NCBI GenBank assembly: GCA_016707785.1
Contig: JADJGZ010000006.1
Location: 1-64,000 of the forward strand
Direction: 5' to 3'
Origin: Bacteroidales bacterium
GTDB taxonomy: Bacteria; Bacteroidota; Bacteroidia; Bacteroidales; UBA4417
Length of the DNA stretch: 64,000 nt
Position 1 is the first letter of the stretch. Every line of letters starts with the position of its first letter. This document shows, piece by piece, positions 38,913 to 47,407 of the stretch. The notes beneath the pieces were generated by a model. That model saw only the letters and a program-made list of their open reading frames with translations, did no database searches and was not told the origin of the DNA. A program made the position numbers and the translations under genes.

Positions 38913-39911
38913 TTACTTTTCCATATAAACGGTAGTCAGTACGGTTTGGCCTACAGCATGAAGGGTTTCCTTACTAATGCCGGCAATATTGTCGTTTACA
39001 GTATGCCAGTGCTTATAAAACCCCGATTCAGTAGAAGCATCCCTCTGTATGATATCAATAGTCGGGATTTGCCGGATCTGATTGATATACACATGATCAT
39101 CAGTAATAGCCTGAGTTTCTTCGGCTACAAAATAACTGCTATATCCCAGTTTAGCCGCCATTCGCCAAACCTTGTTCATCACATCAGGTGCATAATACAT
39201 TGAGGTGCCCTCGAGAGTGAAAACAGCCCCTTCAGCTCCCACCATATCAAGCAAAATCCCGTATCTGGCAGTATAGGCTGTCTTATGAGGATTCCTCGAC
39301 CAATACTGAGACCCTAAAGCCCAATCATTTTCAACTTCTGAGGTTTCATCCTGGGGAGCCCCATAGTCTTCACCATCGAGGAAAATGATATCTACACCGA
39401 CATCAGGAGCTTTGATACTTAGCTGTCGCGCGATTTCAATCAGCACACCCACACCACTTGCCCCATCATTCACACCATCAATAGGGGTGCGGTGCTTCGA
39501 TACATCCGGGTCGTTATCCGCGTAAGGGCGTGAATCCCAATGAGAACAAAGCAATATCCTGGTACCAGCCTGAGGATTAAAAGATCCGATGATGTTCTTC
39601 AGATCAAGAGGGGTGCCATTGTATGCCTTCATCTGGAAGGATTGCACAGTCACATCATTTGTGTATCGTCTTAGGGTTGTTTCCAGCCAGATGGCACATT
39701 TCTTATGCTCCGGGGTATTCGGAACCCTAGGACCAAAAGCAGCCTGTTTCTTAATAAATGAGAATGCTGAATCAGAGTTGAAATCTGCCTGGACCACCTT
39801 CTGTTCAGGGAGGTTGACTTCCTCCGTGCCCTCTGCAGGTTTAGGTGTTTGTTTACACGAGAAAAAAATACTGGCAGAAGCCATAACGAAAATCAGGAAT
39901 AGTATGCGCAT
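38913..39911 (-). CDS. lipoprotein glutaminyl-peptide cyclotransferase (M28 family)
   Basis: The 332-residue protein has a lipoprotein signal (MRILFLIFVMASASIFFSC, Cys19) and an M28-type zinc hydrolase fold. Metal-site candidates are H in LLCSHWDSRPYA, D in DGVNDGASG, E in FLDGEDYG and H in FYKHWHTVNDN. WDSR, NDGASG and HTVNDN mark glutaminyl cyclases. Bacterial QCs of this type convert N-terminal Gln of exported proteins to pyroglutamate, which suits Bacteroidota, where signal peptidase often leaves Gln first. The gene lies 60 bp after the nitroreductase on the same strand. An aminopeptidase role is less likely. Confidence 0.85.
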   Translation of the reverse strand: MRILFLIFVMASASIFFSCKQTPKPAEGTEEVNLPEQKVVQADFNSDSAFSFIKKQAAFGPRVPNTPEHKKCAIWLETTLRRYTNDVTVQSFQMKAYNGTPLDLKNIIGSFNPQAGTRILLCSHWDSRPYADNDPDVSKHRTPIDGVNDGASGVGVLIEIARQLSIKAPDVGVDIIFLDGEDYGAPQDETSEVENDWALGSQYWSRNPHKTAYTARYGILLDMVGAEGAVFTLEGTSMYYAPDVMNKVWRMAAKLGYSSYFVAEETQAITDDHVYINQIRQIPTIDIIQRDASTESGFYKHWHTVNDNIAGISKETLHAVGQTVLTTVYMEK

Positions 39912-39971
39912 AGTAGATCGTTCGATGGATCAAAAGTACGTATTATCCTTGAATTTAAATCTTCACAGCCC

Positions 39972-40580
39972 TTATAGCAGGAATGATGCCTTCTCACCGA
40001 ATTGCCCTGTAAAAACTGTTTCATCCAGTTGCCTTCGGGTTCGTGCTTCAAATTCCATCTTCCTGAGGTTAGGATGCAGTACTTCTGCATCACCTATATA
40101 CCCAATGGTAAATGCAACCCTTACCTCGAAATCAGAAGAAATATTTAATAACTCTGCAGCTTTGTCCGCATCAAAACCAGCCATCTGGTGAACATACAAT
40201 CCTTCTTCTGTTGCTTGTATACTCAGGTGGGCAACGGATTGCCCAAGATCATAAGCCCTTGTTTTATTTTCAGTTCCTTTAGGGTTATTCACCCTGCATA
40301 TGGCAAGGCAAAGCACTGGCGCTGTTTTTACCCATAGTTGATTAAATTCTACCAGCGTTTCAAAGATCCCGGAATATACGGCATCACCTTTGAATCCAAC
40401 AAGAAAATACCAGGGTTGTATATTAGATGCGGAAGGAGCCCACCGGGCAGCTTCAAAAATACGCTGAAGTTTTTCCGGCTCAACAGGTGCATCAGAAAAT
40501 GCACGCGGACTCCATCGTTTATATAATAAATCATTGAGATGATAAGTGGTCTGGGGTTTCTTGATTTCTATCGGATTCAT
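39972..40580 (-). CDS. nitroreductase-family FMN oxidoreductase
   Basis: This 202-residue protein has the nitroreductase fold signature: RWSPRAFSDAPV near residue 23, then EAARWAPSASNIQPWYFLVG, where the Arg and Ser-rich stretches bind FMN phosphate. The C-terminal half has AHLSIQATEEGLYVHQMAGF and a VRVAFTIGYIGD-like end. These dimeric enzymes reduce nitro compounds, quinones or similar acceptors with NAD(P)H. The substrate cannot be deduced. It may be co-transcribed with the glutaminyl cyclase gene 60 bp downstream. The 409-bp spacer 40581-40989 upstream of it holds no gene. Confidence 0.88.
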   Translation of the reverse strand: MNPIEIKKPQTTYHLNDLLYKRWSPRAFSDAPVEPEKLQRIFEAARWAPSASNIQPWYFLVGFKGDAVYSGIFETLVEFNQLWVKTAPVLCLAICRVNNPKGTENKTRAYDLGQSVAHLSIQATEEGLYVHQMAGFDADKAAELLNISSDFEVRVAFTIGYIGDAEVLHPNLRKMEFEARTRRQLDETVFTGQFGEKASFLL

Positions 40581-40950
40581 GAACTTATATAATTTATGCT
40601 CTCAAAGTTACGCTTTCTTAACAGGGAGTGTGTGTGAATATTCGAAATTTAACAACCTCCGGAGCTTTGCACGTGCTAATTGCTGATTTCAACCAATCTT
40701 TGGGTTTAGCTTATTCATGAAAATCATTCCTGTTTGAAAATTCAATGTTCCATTCACTCTACTCCATCCATCAGCAGCCTTTACCCGGAACAATTTTCAA
40801 AATGCTATCATCCTTGCATATAGCTAATTTGTGTAAAGAATTCAATTCCGAATTAAAAATATTGCCAATGTAACTTTCCCGGATACAAATAATTTTGACA
40901 ATCCAAATCACTTGGATAGAGAATTATTATGAAACCCACTATGAATTTCC

Positions 40951-40958
40951 TACTTTTG
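40951..40958 (+). promoter_or_regulatory. TAnnTTTG promoter element upstream of arginine decarboxylase
   Basis: TACTTTTG matches the Bacteroidota -7 consensus and lies 32 bp before the start codon at 40990. No good -33 element is visible at 19-21 bp. Nothing else was recognised in the 40581-40989 spacer. Confidence 0.4.
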
Positions 40959-40989
40959 TTCTGTCCATTCATCTTACACCCTTTACATC

Positions 40990-42381
40990 ATGAAAAACAA
41001 ATACCTGGACCTGATTGAACAAACTTTTGACTTTCCTACTGAAGAATTTAAGGTCGAGGATGGTGAGCTTCTGTTCAATAATATTCCTTTAATGGAAGTG
41101 ATCAAGCAATACGGCACTCCACTGCGAATTACCTATCTCCCTAAGATCGGCAAACAGGTTCAAAAGGCAAAACGCCTCTTCAATGTAGCTATGGCAAAGG
41201 CTGCTTATAAAGGAAGTTATTCCTATTGCTATTGTACCAAGAGCTCCCATTTCTCCTTCGTCCTGGAAGAGGCATTGAAAAATGGGGTGCATATTGAAAC
41301 CTCCTCTGCCTTCGATATTCCGATTATTGAAAGTTTATTCGAAGCAGGGAAGATCAGTAAGAGTAGTTATATCATTTGTAATGGGTTTAAACGCCCTCAG
41401 TATATTGAGAATATTGTTAACCTGATAGAAGAAGGTTTCGAGAATGTGATTCCAATCCTCGATAATAAGTTTGAGTTGGATGAGTACGACAGGAATATTA
41501 CAAAGAAGATAAAAATAGGAATTAGAATTGCTTCGGAAGAAGAGCCCAAGTTCGACTTTTATACCTCCAGGCTTGGCATTCGATATAACGATATTATCCC
41601 ATATTATGAGGAAGAGATAAAGAACAATCCTAAGTTCGAACTAAAGATGTTACATTTCTTCATCAATACCGGGATCAGGGATTCGGCCTATTACTGGAAT
41701 GAGTTGTTGAAGTGCGTGAATGTATACTGTGAATTAAAAGCTGTTTGTCCGCAACTTACAGCACTCAATATAGGCGGAGGGTTTCCTATTAAGAATTCCC
41801 TGAGCTTCGACTATGATTATGAATACATGGCCGAAGAGATCATTGCCCAGATCAAGAGTGTATGCGATCGCACGGGTACACCTGAACCCGACATCTTTAC
41901 TGAGTTCGGATCGTTCACTGTTGGTGAGAGCGGGGCAATCCTATATTCAATAATTGACCAGAAAAGGCAGAACGACCGTGAGGTATGGAATATGATCGAT
42001 AGCTCCTTTATTACTACATTGCCGGATACCTGGGCAATCAACCAGAAGTTTATCTTAATGGCAGTGAATCACTGGGACCAGGAGTATGAACGTGTATTCC
42101 TTGGCGGACTTACCTGCGACAGCGAGGATTACTACAATGCCGAAGCTCATACCAATGCGATTTTCCTGCCCAGGCTAAAGGATGATGAACCCTTATATAT
42201 CGGTTTGTTCCATACAGGAGCTTACCAGGATTCCCTGGCAGGGTATGGTGGAATCCAGCATTGCCTGATCCCCGCACCAAAGCACATTATTATCGATCTT
42301 GATGAGGATGGTGAATACACTACGAAGCTGTTTGCCAAAGAGCAAAGCCATAAGTCTATGCTGAAAATCCTGGGCTACTAG
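40990..42381 (+). CDS. speA: arginine decarboxylase, PLP fold III type
   Basis: This 463-residue protein resembles the shorter SpeA-like arginine decarboxylases of Bacteroidota. The PLP lysine is in YCYCTKSSHF (~residue 78). A glycine-rich PLP phosphate loop is seen as LNIGGGFPIK, and a TEFGSFTVGE segment occupies the place of the E-P-G-R motif. A CDSEDYY motif carries the catalytic cysteine near residue 374. It decarboxylates arginine to agmatine. The agmatinase gene lies 391 bp downstream on the same strand, making agmatine-to-putrescine the probable route. A related ornithine or diaminopimelate decarboxylase role is less likely. Confidence 0.85.
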   Translation: MKNKYLDLIEQTFDFPTEEFKVEDGELLFNNIPLMEVIKQYGTPLRITYLPKIGKQVQKAKRLFNVAMAKAAYKGSYSYCYCTKSSHFSFVLEEALKNGVHIETSSAFDIPIIESLFEAGKISKSSYIICNGFKRPQYIENIVNLIEEGFENVIPILDNKFELDEYDRNITKKIKIGIRIASEEEPKFDFYTSRLGIRYNDIIPYYEEEIKNNPKFELKMLHFFINTGIRDSAYYWNELLKCVNVYCELKAVCPQLTALNIGGGFPIKNSLSFDYDYEYMAEEIIAQIKSVCDRTGTPEPDIFTEFGSFTVGESGAILYSIIDQKRQNDREVWNMIDSSFITTLPDTWAINQKFILMAVNHWDQEYERVFLGGLTCDSEDYYNAEAHTNAIFLPRLKDDEPLYIGLFHTGAYQDSLAGYGGIQHCLIPAPKHIIIDLDEDGEYTTKLFAKEQSHKSMLKILGY

Positions 42382-42772
42382 AGATTAGTGCTGGGTACCG
42401 GGTGCTGAGTGCTGAGGTTGAATGTGGTTCTAAAATTGTGAATAGAACATAAAAAAACGGATTTAGCAGATACGGACAGATAGAATTGTGCTAAAAAAGA
42501 GGATATAAATTTATTAGGAACCAAAGGGATCACAAATTGCACAAATCCATCACAAATAAACACAAATGAATAAGTCTGTAGGTTGAGGGATCTGAATTCC
42601 TAAAACGAACCGGACAGCAAACTCAGCACCCAGACTCAAGCACTCATCACTCAGCACCCAGCACCCAGCACTCAGCACCCAGCACTCAGTACCCCGGCAC
42701 CCAGCACAAAATAAATTCGTAATTTTGCCACAGGAAACAAGAGACTCATCACAACCTCAAACAAGGCTTGCT
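42382..42772. repeat. spacer with CAGCACCCAGCACTCAG-type repeats
   Basis: This 391-bp spacer between the polyamine genes has GTGCTGGGTACCGGGTGCTG at about 42391-42415. About 200 bp further, at 42618-42705, runs of CAGCACCCAGCACTCAGCAC are the complementary form, so the two could pair as a long inverted repeat. No gene is supported. The same repeat family is seen at about 23829-23990. Confidence 0.5.
42720..42727 (+). promoter_or_regulatory. TAnnTTTG promoter element upstream of agmatinase
   Basis: TAATTTTG at 42720-42727 matches the Bacteroidota -7 consensus, 46 bp before the chosen agmatinase ATG. The -33 position falls in the CAGCACCC repeat and shows no TTTG. Its position supports the ATG at 42773 over the upstream TTG at 42725. 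Confidence 0.4.
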
Positions 42773-43627
42773 ATGAAACAATATGGAGATTTACCTAAGA
42801 AATTTACTGATTTTGAGACTGCTAAAGTAGTCATCATCCCTGTTCCTTATGATGGGACCAGTACCTGGTTAAAGGGTGCTGACAAAGGTCCGCAAGCTTT
42901 GCTCGAAGCATCTGCCAATATGGAAGTATATGATGTGGAAACAGATAGTGAAGTTCATAAGGTGGGGATCCATACCATGCATGCAGTGGCAGAAAGTAGT
43001 TCACCTGAAGCTATGGTGGATGCGGTTTATAACAGGATGAAGGATGTGCTGAAGAAGAAAAAGTTCCCTGTCCTGATAGGAGGGGAGCATTCAGTAAGTA
43101 TTGGTGCCATCCAGGCTATTGCTGATCATTACCAGGATATTACCATCTTGCAGTTCGATGCTCATGCCGACATGCGCCAGGAATATGAAGGCTCTAAAAA
43201 TAACCATGCTTGTGTAATGGCTCGTGCCAAGGAAGTTGCGCCAATTGTCCAGGTTGGTATCCGCAGCATGAGTGTGGAAGAACGTGAAGACATTCAGCCC
43301 GACCGGGTTTTTTATGCTTTTAATATTCATGAGCATAAAACCTGGATGTATGAACTGTTAAATAAGCTTACCCGTAATGTGTATATAACGATTGACCTGG
43401 ATGTACTGGATCCTTCAATCATGCCTTCTACAGGCACTCCGGAACCCGGGGGATTATTGTGGTACCAGTTGCTGGAAATCCTTAAAACCGTTAGTGAGCA
43501 GGTGAATATTGTAGGATTCGATGTGGTGGAACTCCGCCCGCTCAAGGAAAATAAATCACCAGATTTCCTCGCCTCTAAGCTGATTTATACCCTGTTAACC
43601 TATAAGTATATAACCGGAATAAAATAA
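42773..43627 (+). CDS. speB: agmatinase / ureohydrolase
   Basis: I chose ATG 42773 (MKQYGDLPKKFTDF) because the longer frame starts with TTG inside the promoter element. The 284-residue protein has all Mn-ligand motifs of the arginase/agmatinase family: GGEHSVS, DAHADMR, the NHA segment and DLDVLDPS. The end has GFDVVELRPL. It hydrolyses agmatine to putrescine and urea, or an aminopropylagmatine equivalent. It pairs with arginine decarboxylase upstream. The length suits agmatinases. Arginase activity cannot be ruled out from sequence alone. Confidence 0.88.
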   Translation: MKQYGDLPKKFTDFETAKVVIIPVPYDGTSTWLKGADKGPQALLEASANMEVYDVETDSEVHKVGIHTMHAVAESSSPEAMVDAVYNRMKDVLKKKKFPVLIGGEHSVSIGAIQAIADHYQDITILQFDAHADMRQEYEGSKNNHACVMARAKEVAPIVQVGIRSMSVEEREDIQPDRVFYAFNIHEHKTWMYELLNKLTRNVYITIDLDVLDPSIMPSTGTPEPGGLLWYQLLEILKTVSEQVNIVGFDVVELRPLKENKSPDFLASKLIYTLLTYKYITGIK

Positions 43628-43685
43628 GTAGGAGGCTCGTCCGGATTGCATGTTTTCATGATTATCTTTGATAAAATGACTGAGG

Positions 43686-43928
43686 ATGGAATCTTCTGAC
43701 CTGAAAAGAAAGATTATTACTAAAATTAACGCTCTCGAAGAATATAAGCTGGAGGAGCTATATGGTTATTTATTAAATTCTTCAAATAGTAATTCAGATT
43801 TGTCGGATTGGACAAATCTAAGTGAAGAGCAAAGAAAAGGCATTTATAAAGCTATTCTTGAATTGGAATCGGGAGAAGGGATTCCAAATGATACAGTATT
43901 TAATAGCATACGTTCCAGATATGTCTGA
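43686..43928 (+). CDS. antitoxin of a type II toxin-antitoxin pair
   Basis: This is an 80-residue acidic protein (MESSDLKRKIITKINALEEY at the start) with an amphipathic helical N-terminus and a charged C-terminal tail, ELESGEGIPNDTVFNSIRSR. This is typical of the putative addiction-module antitoxins found with ParE/RelE toxins in Bacteroidota. Its stop TGA (43926-43928) shares its A with the toxin ATG, the tight coupling expected of such pairs. It has no recognisable HTH, so its autorepression mode is unclear. Confidence 0.7.
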   Translation: MESSDLKRKIITKINALEEYKLEELYGYLLNSSNSNSDLSDWTNLSEEQRKGIYKAILELESGEGIPNDTVFNSIRSRYV

Positions 43929-44224
43929 TGAATAAAAAAGTTGTATGGTCTACGGAAGCCGTAAATGATTTTATCTGTATTTCTGATTTTCTAAAAGCTC
44001 ATTGGGAAACTAATGTGGTGATCTCTTTCATTGATTTGACACAATTATGTATTCGGGCCATTTCTCGCTTTCCCCGACAATATCCTGTTATAGAGCAAAG
44101 GAAAAAGGTTAGAAAATGTGTGGTAACAAAGCACAATTCTATATATTATAGGGAAGCTGGAAATCAGATTCATATTCTGAGAATCTTTGATACTCGTCAG
44201 AACCCTGTAAAGCTAACTTTCTGA
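43928..44224 (+). CDS. ParE/RelE-family toxin
   Basis: This 98-residue basic protein resembles the ParE/RelE fold: KVVWSTEAVNDFICISDFL at the start, FPRQYPVIEQRKKVRKCVV in the middle and IHILRIFDTRQNP at the end, a typical ParE-superfamily ending. Whether it cleaves mRNA on ribosomes or poisons gyrase cannot be told. It overlaps the antitoxin stop by one base. The end lies 9 bp from the stop of the convergent deoxyhypusine-synthase homologue. It sits inside the polyamine gene group. Confidence 0.75.
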   Translation: MNKKVVWSTEAVNDFICISDFLKAHWETNVVISFIDLTQLCIRAISRFPRQYPVIEQRKKVRKCVVTKHNSIYYREAGNQIHILRIFDTRQNPVKLTF

Positions 44225-44233
44225 CCGAAAGTA

Positions 44234-45208
44234 TTACCAATCCAGAAGCCACGCAAAAATCAGAGGTGCAACGATCGTAGCATCACTTTCAATAATATAT
44301 TTTGGTGTATGAATATCGAGCTTACCCCAGGTGATTTTTTCATTGGGAACAGCTCCGGAATAACTGCCGTAGGAAGTGGTAGAGTCTGAGATCTGGCAGA
44401 AATAACTCCAGAACGGAACATCATGCCATTCAAGGTCCTGGTACATCATAGGAACAACACAGATTGGGAAGTCACCGGCAATGCCGCCGCCAATCTGGAA
44501 GAAGCCAACACCTTTTCCCTGTGAATTTTTTCGGTACCAGTCAGAGAGCCACATCATGTATTCAATCCCACCTTTTACAGTAGTAGGTTTCAGTTCACCT
44601 TTAATACAATAAGAGGCGAAGATATTGCCCATTGTACTGTCTTCCCAGCCCGGAACGATAATCGGAAGATTCTTTTCAGCTGCTGCAATCATCCATGAAT
44701 TCCTTGGGTCGATTTCGTAATCGGGCTCCATGGCTTTTGAACGAAGCAGTTTATACATGAATTCGTGGGGGAAATACCGTTCACCACGAGAGTTGGCATC
44801 TTTCCAAATAATTTCAATATGATGCTGTATTCTTCTGAAAGCTTCTTCTTCAGGTATACAGGTATCAGTAACTCTATTCAATCCTTTTTCGAGCAATTCG
44901 AATTCCTGTTCAGGTGTCAGATCCCTGTAGTTTGGAATTCTTCTGTAATGAGAATGAGCAACAAGATTCATGATATCCTCTTCCAGGTTAGCCCCGGTGC
45001 AGGTGATGATCTGGACTTTGTCCTGGCGGATCATCTCGGCAAGGGATACACCCAGTTCAGCAGTGCTCATTGCACCAGCCAGGGTAATCATCATTTTGCC
45101 GCCTTCTTTCAGGTGCAACTCATAGGCTACAGCTGCATCAACCACAGTGGCAGCATTGAAGTGCCTGTAATGATGCTGCATGAATTGGGAAATCGGTCCT
45201 TTATTCAT
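44234..45208 (-). CDS. deoxyhypusine synthase family protein (bacterial DHS homologue)
   Basis: I chose ATG 45208 (MNKGPISQFMQHHYRHFNAA), giving 324 residues. The protein has the NAD-binding DHS fold with MITLAGAMSTAELGVSLAEM, TCTGANLEEDIMNLVAHSHY and FFQIGGGIAGDFPICVVPMM. The catalytic lysine of DHS enzymes, in the WGK motif, is kept at K296 (ITWGKLDIHTPKY). DHS transfers the aminobutyl group of spermidine. Bacteria lack eIF5A, so related proteins act on polyamines (homospermidine synthase-like) or have unknown roles. Location near arginine decarboxylase and agmatinase fits polyamine metabolism. Intact. Confidence 0.88.
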   Translation of the reverse strand: MNKGPISQFMQHHYRHFNAATVVDAAVAYELHLKEGGKMMITLAGAMSTAELGVSLAEMIRQDKVQIITCTGANLEEDIMNLVAHSHYRRIPNYRDLTPEQEFELLEKGLNRVTDTCIPEEEAFRRIQHHIEIIWKDANSRGERYFPHEFMYKLLRSKAMEPDYEIDPRNSWMIAAAEKNLPIIVPGWEDSTMGNIFASYCIKGELKPTTVKGGIEYMMWLSDWYRKNSQGKGVGFFQIGGGIAGDFPICVVPMMYQDLEWHDVPFWSYFCQISDSTTSYGSYSGAVPNEKITWGKLDIHTPKYIIESDATIVAPLIFAWLLDW

Positions 45209-45472
45209 ATTAATGGTTCTTTGTGCAAATATAGGGGATTGTTTAAATGTTTGATTGCTGGTCTTGAAAAACAAAAGTTAACAATTCTGATCTGATCCTT
45301 TTGGAAAAATATTATTCCCTCTCATCAGTTAAACATTGCAGTAAAAAATCCAGATGGGATTACAGGTTAATAAAAAAAACCACGATGAATAGTGGGCCCC
45401 CTCTTTTTGATACGCTGATTCCCATTTTTTACAATAAAGAGAACAAATGTGTCAAATCTATAGTTTTTGCAG

Positions 45473-45480
45473 TATTTTTG
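45473..45480 (+). promoter_or_regulatory. TAnnTTTG promoter element upstream of a T9SS protein
   Basis: TATTTTTG fits the -7 consensus and lies 27 bp before the ATG at 45507. The -33 box is not clear. The 298-bp divergent spacer 45209-45506 shows nothing else. Confidence 0.35.
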
Positions 45481-45506
45481 AATATTGTATTCAAATATTA
45501 AATATC

Positions 45507-47138
45507 ATGAAAATCAACGTATTACTATTACTGACATTGACAACCTCGTTTGCTTATGGGCAGTATTCAATAAGCCACTTATCGGTTCATTCACCTGAAA
45601 TGAATGTTCCTGCACTGGTCAACCTTACAGGTAACCATGATATTAAAGCAGTTGCCGGTACAACAACAAAATTGGACCGTGACGTTATTTCGCATTGGGA
45701 TACCATAGTTACCTATTTACAGGATACTATTCCCGTATCGAAGTACATCCGTGTCTGTGACCAAAGAGGGGAACCCGTTGAGGAAATTACATTGAACTGG
45801 AATTCCGGTTTTGAATGGGTGAACGGGGGAAGAGTGCTCTATACCTATGATGCTTATGGATGGGTAGAAACATTGATTTATCAGCTCGGAAATGCATCCG
45901 GTGGGTGGGATAACAGCTCCCGTGAAATATATACCCATACACCTGACGGAAAGCAGCTTACAAAACTTATAGAGGTATGGTACGGACTTAGCTGGCACAA
46001 TTCCCACCGGACGACTTCGGCCTATTCTGAGGCTGGCCATGTGCTCTCAACTTTACTTGAAAAGTGGAATTATAATATCTGGAAACAAGAATATCGCTAT
46101 ACTTATACCTATGATTTCGATGGACGGCTGATTATTTTCCAGTATTATGGTGCCGATACTGTATCTAATGGCAAAAGACACCAATATGCCTATGATTCAC
46201 TCGGGAATAACGTTCAGCAACTGGCGGAGGTTCTGAATCAGGGTGTGTGGGAGAATAGTGAAAAATATACCTACACTTACAACTCCTCAAACCTCATGCT
46301 GACTGAAATGAAAGAAATATGGTCGGGGGGCTGGAATAACTATTACCGTTACACCTATACATATAACAACCAGGGTCAGAAGATTGCAGAGACCTATGAA
46401 ATCTGGTTTTCAACTGAATGGCGGAACGCATCAAGATGGACTTACAATTATGATGGTAATGATCTTTGCATCTTGTTACAAATTGACATCTGGGAAAATG
46501 AAGAATGGCATCCTTACTCAAAAGAGGATTATGAATATGATGTATTTTTGCGCTTAATAAGGAACTCTTCTTCCATGTATTCTGAAAATGACTGGTTATA
46601 TCAAAGCATGTATTCCTATCATTATGATGATTATTCAAATCTGACAAGCAGGAGTTTCTTTACCTGGAACGACAACCAGTGGATGAACTATGAACGTTGG
46701 ATATTCACCTACGATAGTCTGGGTAATTCACTCACTGGTGCACATAACAGTTGGACAGAAACCGGCTGGGTGATAACTGAAGGAGTGCTGGATGTATATG
46801 AAAATGGTGTATGGGCCACGTCAGTGACATATTGTAGCAATTATCAGGCTCATTTCGGAAATTTATATACAAAACTGGAAGAACCGTTACCCGATTTTAC
46901 TTCGATAGTCAGCATTTATCCAAATCCGGTTCATGATCAGTTTACTGTCAATTTCCCCTCGGGCAGCGAGACAGTGTTTCAATACCACATTTATGATATA
47001 AAAGGAATTTTGGTAATCTCAGGGACTAGCACCTTACAGAATTCCGCCGTGGATGTCCGAATGCTGCCCCTAGGTATGTATCTTTTAAGTATCACAAACG
47101 GTACATCTACATCAGGCTGCCGCTTTATCAGGCAATAA
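45507..47138 (+). CDS. secreted repeat protein with T9SS sorting domain
   Basis: The ATG at 45507 gives signal peptide MKINVLLLLTLTTSFAYG. The 543-residue body has about eight imperfect repeats of 40-45 residues centred on YTYTYD-x-x-G and W-x-x-x-W-x-N, for example RYTYTYDFDGRLIIFQYYG and RYTYTYNNQGQKIAE. They resemble YD/RHS-type or adhesin-like beta repeats. The end is a T9SS sorting domain: VSIYPNPVHDQFTVNF and then MLPLGMYLLSITNG. It is probably exported to the cell surface or medium. The function is unknown. A longer upstream frame to 45447 lacks signal-peptide character. Confidence 0.85.
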   Translation: MKINVLLLLTLTTSFAYGQYSISHLSVHSPEMNVPALVNLTGNHDIKAVAGTTTKLDRDVISHWDTIVTYLQDTIPVSKYIRVCDQRGEPVEEITLNWNSGFEWVNGGRVLYTYDAYGWVETLIYQLGNASGGWDNSSREIYTHTPDGKQLTKLIEVWYGLSWHNSHRTTSAYSEAGHVLSTLLEKWNYNIWKQEYRYTYTYDFDGRLIIFQYYGADTVSNGKRHQYAYDSLGNNVQQLAEVLNQGVWENSEKYTYTYNSSNLMLTEMKEIWSGGWNNYYRYTYTYNNQGQKIAETYEIWFSTEWRNASRWTYNYDGNDLCILLQIDIWENEEWHPYSKEDYEYDVFLRLIRNSSSMYSENDWLYQSMYSYHYDDYSNLTSRSFFTWNDNQWMNYERWIFTYDSLGNSLTGAHNSWTETGWVITEGVLDVYENGVWATSVTYCSNYQAHFGNLYTKLEEPLPDFTSIVSIYPNPVHDQFTVNFPSGSETVFQYHIYDIKGILVISGTSTLQNSAVDVRMLPLGMYLLSITNGTSTSGCRFIRQ

Positions 47139-47192
47139 AAAGGTAATCATTAGTTCATATCAGATTGCTTCCATATCTGTCGGAAAAATCCT

Positions 47193-47200
47193 TACCTTTG
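47193..47200 (+). promoter_or_regulatory. TAnnTTTG promoter element upstream of typA
   Basis: TACCTTTG, followed by CACCCC as in many Bacteroidota promoters, lies about 208 bp upstream of typA. A TTG at 47165-47167 is 25 bp upstream, slightly long for the -33 box. If used, the leader is long. No riboswitch or gene is recognised in it. Confidence 0.45.
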
Positions 47201-47407
47201 CACCCCTGTTTCCAATGCATAAGGAATGTTGATTTTCAAATCTTTATATCTCTGTGCAAGGACAGAACGCTATACCAGATTGTATTTCCCTGAATTATTT
47301 AGTGCCAATCCATTTACATTGCCTCGCTTTTAACGAATGAATCATTAACGACTGCAGCACTCTAAATCGTCACTTTGTCTACTGCAAGCCAAACAAATAA
47401 ACACCTT

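Noticed and set aside
40990..42381. Diaminopimelate or carboxynorspermidine decarboxylase
   Set aside because: Length, the TEFGSF segment and the agmatinase neighbour fit the Bacteroidota arginine decarboxylase better, though the assignment is by similarity only.
45301..45501. Plus-strand 66-codon frame before the repeat protein
   Set aside because: It starts with a rare codon, lies in a divergent promoter region and shows no features.
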